Positions 12,584 to 15,931 of a stretch of 15,931 nucleotides of DNA are shown piece after piece. Every line of letters starts with the position of its first letter. Position 1 is the stretch's first letter. This DNA comes from JANQIV01 sp050117315 (GTDB lineage: Bacteria > Bacteroidota > Ignavibacteria > Ignavibacteriales > Melioribacteraceae): NCBI GenBank assembly GCA_050117315.1, contig JASFMY010000147.1, positions 1-15,931 of the forward strand, read 5' to 3'. The notes under the pieces are model-generated. The model made no database searches. It was not told where the DNA came from and saw only the letters and a list, made by a program, of their open reading frames with translations. A program made the position numbers and the translations under genes.

Positions 12584-14194
12584 ATGCTGGTTGAAAATAA
12601 CTCTTCAACAAAGAAAAATCAATTTGAAGCCATTTCAATATTTGAAGCGGCTGATGTCGGCATTAGTATCGTAAATAGGGATGGATATTTTGTTGATGTT
12701 AATGATGCCTTTTGTGCTTTGCACGAATGTAGTAAAGAAGAAATAACCGATAAACATTTCACCACGATGCTGCCCTTAAACGCAGTTGAAGATGCCAAAA
12801 AGGCTCATGAAAATTTTTTCAAAAACGGCAAGATTGAAAAAGGAGAATATGAATTAATAAAAAGTACCGGTGAGAGATTTCAAGCAAAAATAACAGCAAA
12901 ACTAATTTATGATAAAAAAGGCGTTCCTTATAAAGCCAGTACTATTTTCAATATATCAGAGAAAAAGTACAGCGAAGTACTTCAATCTGTATTATTGGAG
13001 ATTTCACAGGAGGCTGGATTTATCGAATCGTTAAATGAATTATTTGCGCACATCCATGTTTTGATAGGAAAATTAATGAGTGTGGATAATTTTTATATAG
13101 CTATTTACGATATGGTTAACGGGATAATTAGTTTCCCATACATTGTTGACAGAGAAGAGCCCGATATTACCGAACTGGAATTAGACATAAATAAAAACAA
13201 AAGTATTACCACCCATATAATAGAAAAAGAAGAAGCTGTCTTATTCACAGAGAACGATATTTTAGATTTAATAGCAAGCGGTGAGATTGTACAGATAGGA
13301 GGATTACCGAAAATTTACCTTGGCGCACCGTTAAAGTTTAGAGAAAAAACAATCGGTGTTATTGCATTACAGTCTTACCATGATGATAATGTATATACGG
13401 AAAAACATAAAAAAATTCTTGAGATTATAGCCAACCAAATTGCAAGAGTCATTGAAAGAAAAAACTTTGAACAGGAATTAATAGTTGCCAAAAGAAAAGC
13501 CGAGGAATCCAATAGGATCAAATCGGAATTCCTTGCTCAAATGTCGCATGAAATAAGAACTCCGATCAACTCAATTTTGAGCTTTTCTTCTCTTATAAGA
13601 AATGATCTTGAATGTGTAGTGAGCGGTGAGTTAAAGGAATGTTTTGACTTAATAGAGAGAGGCGGCAAAAGATTAATTAGAACCATAGACTTAATACTTA
13701 ACGTGGCCCAGTTGCAGATGGGCAAATATAAAGTTGATTTGATTGATATTGATCTTGCCGACGACATCTTATCCCCTTTAATAGTTCAATTTGGAAAAAT
13801 TGCCGCACAAAAAGGGATTACCCTTACTCTAACCAATAAAATCGACTACACGAGAATTGTTTGTGATTACTATTCTGTGAACCAGATGTTTATTAACCTA
13901 ATTGATAATGCGATTAAATATACTCCCAGAGGGAAAGTAGAAATAATTGTGAAGAAAAATGATAACGGAAATTTAGTTGTCGATATTATTGATACCGGCA
14001 TAGGAATTTCAAAAGAGTTTCTACATGAAGTTTTTGAAATATTTACGCAGGAAGAAACCGGTTACACAAGGAAATTTGAAGGGACAGGTTTAGGACTGTC
14101 CCTTGTAAAACAGTATGCTGAATTAAATAATGCAAGAGTTACAGTTACGAGTGAAAAAGGGAAAGGAAGTAAATTCTCAGTAATATTTAATTAA
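12584..14194 (+). CDS. Soluble PAS-GAF sensor histidine kinase
   Basis: A 536-residue two-component sensor kinase without membrane segments, so a cytoplasmic sensor. A PAS domain (about 14-128) has typical NRDGYFVDVN and ISEKK ends. A GAF domain (about 140-290) ends in AANQIARVIERK-type sequence. A short coiled-coil linker leads to the HisKA domain, FLAQMSHEIRTPINSIL with phospho-acceptor His322. The HATPase_c domain shows an N box (NLIDNAIKYT, Asn438/Asn442), a G1 box (DTGIGI, 470-475) and a G2 box (EGTGLGLSL, 499-507). There is no receiver domain and no response-regulator gene in the window, so it is an orphan here. The gap of 104 bp after the rseC-like gene, with AAGG 7 nt before the ATG, suggests it may have its own promoter. 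The PAS ligand cannot be deduced; no heme or flavin signature is evident by eye. Confidence 0.92.
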   Translation: MLVENNSSTKKNQFEAISIFEAADVGISIVNRDGYFVDVNDAFCALHECSKEEITDKHFTTMLPLNAVEDAKKAHENFFKNGKIEKGEYELIKSTGERFQAKITAKLIYDKKGVPYKASTIFNISEKKYSEVLQSVLLEISQEAGFIESLNELFAHIHVLIGKLMSVDNFYIAIYDMVNGIISFPYIVDREEPDITELELDINKNKSITTHIIEKEEAVLFTENDILDLIASGEIVQIGGLPKIYLGAPLKFREKTIGVIALQSYHDDNVYTEKHKKILEIIANQIARVIERKNFEQELIVAKRKAEESNRIKSEFLAQMSHEIRTPINSILSFSSLIRNDLECVVSGELKECFDLIERGGKRLIRTIDLILNVAQLQMGKYKVDLIDIDLADDILSPLIVQFGKIAAQKGITLTLTNKIDYTRIVCDYYSVNQMFINLIDNAIKYTPRGKVEIIVKKNDNGNLVVDIIDTGIGISKEFLHEVFEIFTQEETGYTRKFEGTGLGLSLVKQYAELNNARVTVTSEKGKGSKFSVIFN

Positions 14195-14254
14195 AGCAGC
14201 TATGTGTGTCGATTTTTTTAATAATGAAATTATAAATACCTTTAAGAGAATTTC
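14195..14254. other. Convergent intergenic gap
   Basis: 60 bp separate the stops of the histidine kinase and the repeat protein. A run of seven T at 14214-14220 follows the kinase stop on the plus strand, but I see no stable stem before it, so no intrinsic terminator is claimed. Confidence 0.3.
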
Positions 14255-15544
14255 TTATAAATTTTTCTTTTCGCTAAGTAATTTTCCGTTACTATAAAAT
14301 GCCTCCCTTATTATTTTTCCGTCTCTGTCATAAGAATACACTTTCCCGTTAAGCAAGTTATTATCGTAAATAAAATATTCTGATATTTCTCCGTTTTCAT
14401 AATAAAATGTGGATATACCCTGCTTGTTGCCTTTATGATAATTTTCTTCAGAATAAAGTGAGCCTCTTTTATAATAATTTTTTACCAGCCCGTCAATCTT
14501 ACCGTTCTTATATTTTTGCTCGGCTTTGAGTTCACCTGTTGGATAGTAATTAACAGCTTTCCCGTTTAAGACATCTGTAACATAAAGCCGCTCACCGATT
14601 AGAATACCTTTCTTGTTAAATATTTTTTCAGTACCGTTCTTTAAGCCGTTTGTATATTCTACAATTGCTTTAATTGTACCACCGTCGTGGTAATAAACAC
14701 AGGTACTGTCAAGTTTGTCGTTAAAATAGTTTAATTCGGATTTTATAAAACCGCTCTTGTAGAAGTCGTTATTTATTCCGTCTTTCTTGCCTTCCCTATA
14801 ATTCAATTCACTTTTAACCGTCCCTTCATCGTAGTATTCGGTAAAACTTTCTTCTACTTTATCAAAATTTCCGGCTATGTCATATCTAACTCTTTTTACA
14901 ATCTGTCCTCTTGTATATGTATCTACAACTTTTAATGATCCGTCAGGATAGTAAATATAAGAAGTTCCTTCAAGCTCATCATCAACATAGTGAGCTTCTA
15001 AGGCTAAAGCTCCGTATTCATAGTAAACTTTACAAATGCCGTTTAGTTTGTCATCAACGTACGTTCTTTCTACTTCAACCTGCCCGTTCTTAAAAAATAT
15101 TTTTGAGATGCCGTTTAGTTTTCCGTCACTGTAAAGCCAAATACCCTGTATCTCACCGGTTAAATAATAATTGGTTGTAAAACCCTCTCTTATCCCGTTA
15201 ACATAATTGGGTTCAGACCACAACTCCCCTGTTTCCCGGTACCATTTGGAAATTCCTTCCAGTTTACCGTTTTCGTATTTCCACTCCATACTTAAAGTGC
15301 CGTCTTCAAAATACCAGCGGGAAATGCCTTCTTCTTTATCATTTACAAAATTCCATTCTTTCCACACATTCCCGTTTTTATAAAATTCTTTATATAAGCC
15401 CTGGCGTTTCCCGTTAACGAAAAGCCCTTCGGTTTTTAATTCCCCGGTATCATAATAAGTTCTTTTAACTTTGGTATCGTTGCTCTGGCTTGCCAATAAA
15501 ACAGGCATACAAATGAGAAATATTTTCAGCAGATTCTTAAACAT
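14255..15544 (-). CDS. Exported YwqK/MORN_2 repeat protein
   Basis: A 429-residue protein with an N-terminal Sec-type signal (MFKNLLKIFLICMPVLLA, possible cut near ASQ-SN). The cysteine in it is not in a proper lipobox. The rest is about 17 tandem repeats of 23 residues, pattern YY-x-x-G-x-L-x-x-E-x-x-Y-x-N-G-K-x-x-G-x-x-K. The array falls into eight good units, one degenerate unit (around residues 215-235, RYDIAGNFDK), and eight more. This repeat is the MORN_2 type found in the YwqK family, often labelled antitoxin in databases. No toxin partner is visible here, so I do not assign an antitoxin role. Such beta-hairpin arrays form an elongated solenoid, probably in the periplasm or at the cell surface. 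The gene converges on the histidine kinase gene (60 bp gap) and diverges from the thioesterase gene. Confidence 0.85.
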   Translation of the reverse strand: MFKNLLKIFLICMPVLLASQSNDTKVKRTYYDTGELKTEGLFVNGKRQGLYKEFYKNGNVWKEWNFVNDKEEGISRWYFEDGTLSMEWKYENGKLEGISKWYRETGELWSEPNYVNGIREGFTTNYYLTGEIQGIWLYSDGKLNGISKIFFKNGQVEVERTYVDDKLNGICKVYYEYGALALEAHYVDDELEGTSYIYYPDGSLKVVDTYTRGQIVKRVRYDIAGNFDKVEESFTEYYDEGTVKSELNYREGKKDGINNDFYKSGFIKSELNYFNDKLDSTCVYYHDGGTIKAIVEYTNGLKNGTEKIFNKKGILIGERLYVTDVLNGKAVNYYPTGELKAEQKYKNGKIDGLVKNYYKRGSLYSEENYHKGNKQGISTFYYENGEISEYFIYDNNLLNGKVYSYDRDGKIIREAFYSNGKLLSEKKNL

Positions 15545-15583
15545 AATGCCTTATACTAAATAAATTATTAGACAATTATTTTA

Positions 15584-15591
15584 TAAATTTG
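15584..15591 (+). promoter_or_regulatory. Candidate -7 promoter element for the thioesterase gene
   Basis: TAAATTTG matches the Bacteroidetes -7 consensus TAnnTTTG exactly and ends 33 bp before the thioesterase ATG, within the 80-bp divergent gap. No clear -33 TTTG partner is seen, and the host group is itself inferred, so this is weak. Confidence 0.25.
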
Positions 15592-15624
15592 TCACAGAAA
15601 ATAAAAATAAATTTCGGAATAATA

Positions 15625-15931
15625 ATGATAACGAGTGAATTTATTGTGAATTTCTATGATTGTGACCCGGCGGGGATAATTTTTTATGCCAATATATTTA
15701 AATATGCCCATTCAAATTATGAAAAGATGATTGAGAGCTTCAAATTAGCTCACGACTATTTTGTTAATGATTCTTACGTTGTTCCGATAATTCATTCCGA
15801 AGCAGACTATTTAAAACCGATTAAGACTGGTGAAAAAATAAAAGTACAGACTACCGTGACAATATTGAAAGATGCATCTTTTGAATTAACACACCGTTTT
15901 TTTGATGATCAAAATGAATTGAAAGCAAAAG
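15625..15931 (+). CDS. Partial hotdog-fold acyl-CoA thioesterase (4HBT/YbgC-like)
   Basis: An open frame from ATG at 15625 runs off the right edge after 102 codons. The N-terminus FYDCDPAGIIFYANIFKYAH is the active-site signature of 4-hydroxybenzoyl-CoA thioesterase/YbgC hotdog enzymes, with Asp14 as the expected catalytic residue. It is followed by the long helix (about residues 23-40) and the strands YLKPIKTGEKIKVQ and FELTHRFF. Such enzymes hydrolyse acyl-CoA thioesters in the cytoplasm; substrates include aromatic acyl-CoA, dihydroxynaphthoyl-CoA of menaquinone synthesis, and short- or medium-chain acyl-CoA. Family members are usually about 130-140 residues, so roughly a quarter is missing. 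It diverges from the repeat-protein gene across 80 bp. Substrate cannot be chosen without downstream context. Confidence 0.85.
   Translation, partial: MITSEFIVNFYDCDPAGIIFYANIFKYAHSNYEKMIESFKLAHDYFVNDSYVVPIIHSEADYLKPIKTGEKIKVQTTVTILKDASFELTHRFFDDQNELKAK

Noticed and set aside
14255..15544. Toxin-antitoxin module based on the YwqK-type repeats
   Set aside because: No toxin gene is adjacent, the protein carries an export signal, and the label is only a family name.

Overview
The window is AT-rich, gene-dense bacterial DNA. The overall style suggests a Bacteroidetes/Chlorobi-group anaerobe or facultative anaerobe, possibly of the Ignavibacteria: an rnfCDGEAB operon carrying an RseC-family gene, A/T-rich intergenic spacers, and a YwqK/MORN_2 repeat protein. 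This placement is inference; no rRNA or marker gene is present.

Region 1 (1-5657, minus strand) is one tight operon of seven genes read right to left: a GT-B-fold transferase, an SpsF-like cytidylyltransferase, a class III PLP aminotransferase, a short-chain dehydrogenase, a KdsC-like HAD phosphatase, a NeuB-like PEP-condensing synthase without the usual C-terminal SAF domain, and a membrane-anchored protein cut by the window edge. Together they read as a pathway for a CMP-activated 3-deoxy-ulosonic (nonulosonic-like) acid. Condensation with PEP and dephosphorylation would be followed or preceded by an oxidation/transamination step that installs an amino group, then CMP activation and transfer. 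The exact sugar is not deducible, and this is the most interesting system in the window.

Region 2 (5658-7039) has a 231-bp divergent promoter region with a 25-bp palindrome, a stand-alone metallophosphoesterase gene containing a perfect 28-bp palindrome over its metal-binding histidine motif, and a 215-bp spacer with an AT-rich hairpin.

Region 3 (7040-12479, plus strand) is a complete rnfCDGEAB operon for the membrane-bound, ion-pumping ferredoxin:NAD+ oxidoreductase. It is followed 2 bp later by an RseC-family gene. All expected cofactor sites are visible: two 4Fe-4S motifs in RnfC, FMN-threonine motifs in RnfD and RnfG, paired cysteines in RnfA and RnfE, and many Fe-S cysteines in RnfB.

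Region 4 (12480-15931) holds a soluble PAS-GAF histidine kinase with no partner regulator in view, a convergent exported protein made of about 17 repeats of 23 residues, and, divergent from it, the first 102 codons of a hotdog-fold acyl-CoA thioesterase. No tRNA, rRNA, CRISPR array, transposase or other mobile element was seen. No gene-free stretch exceeds 300 bp.
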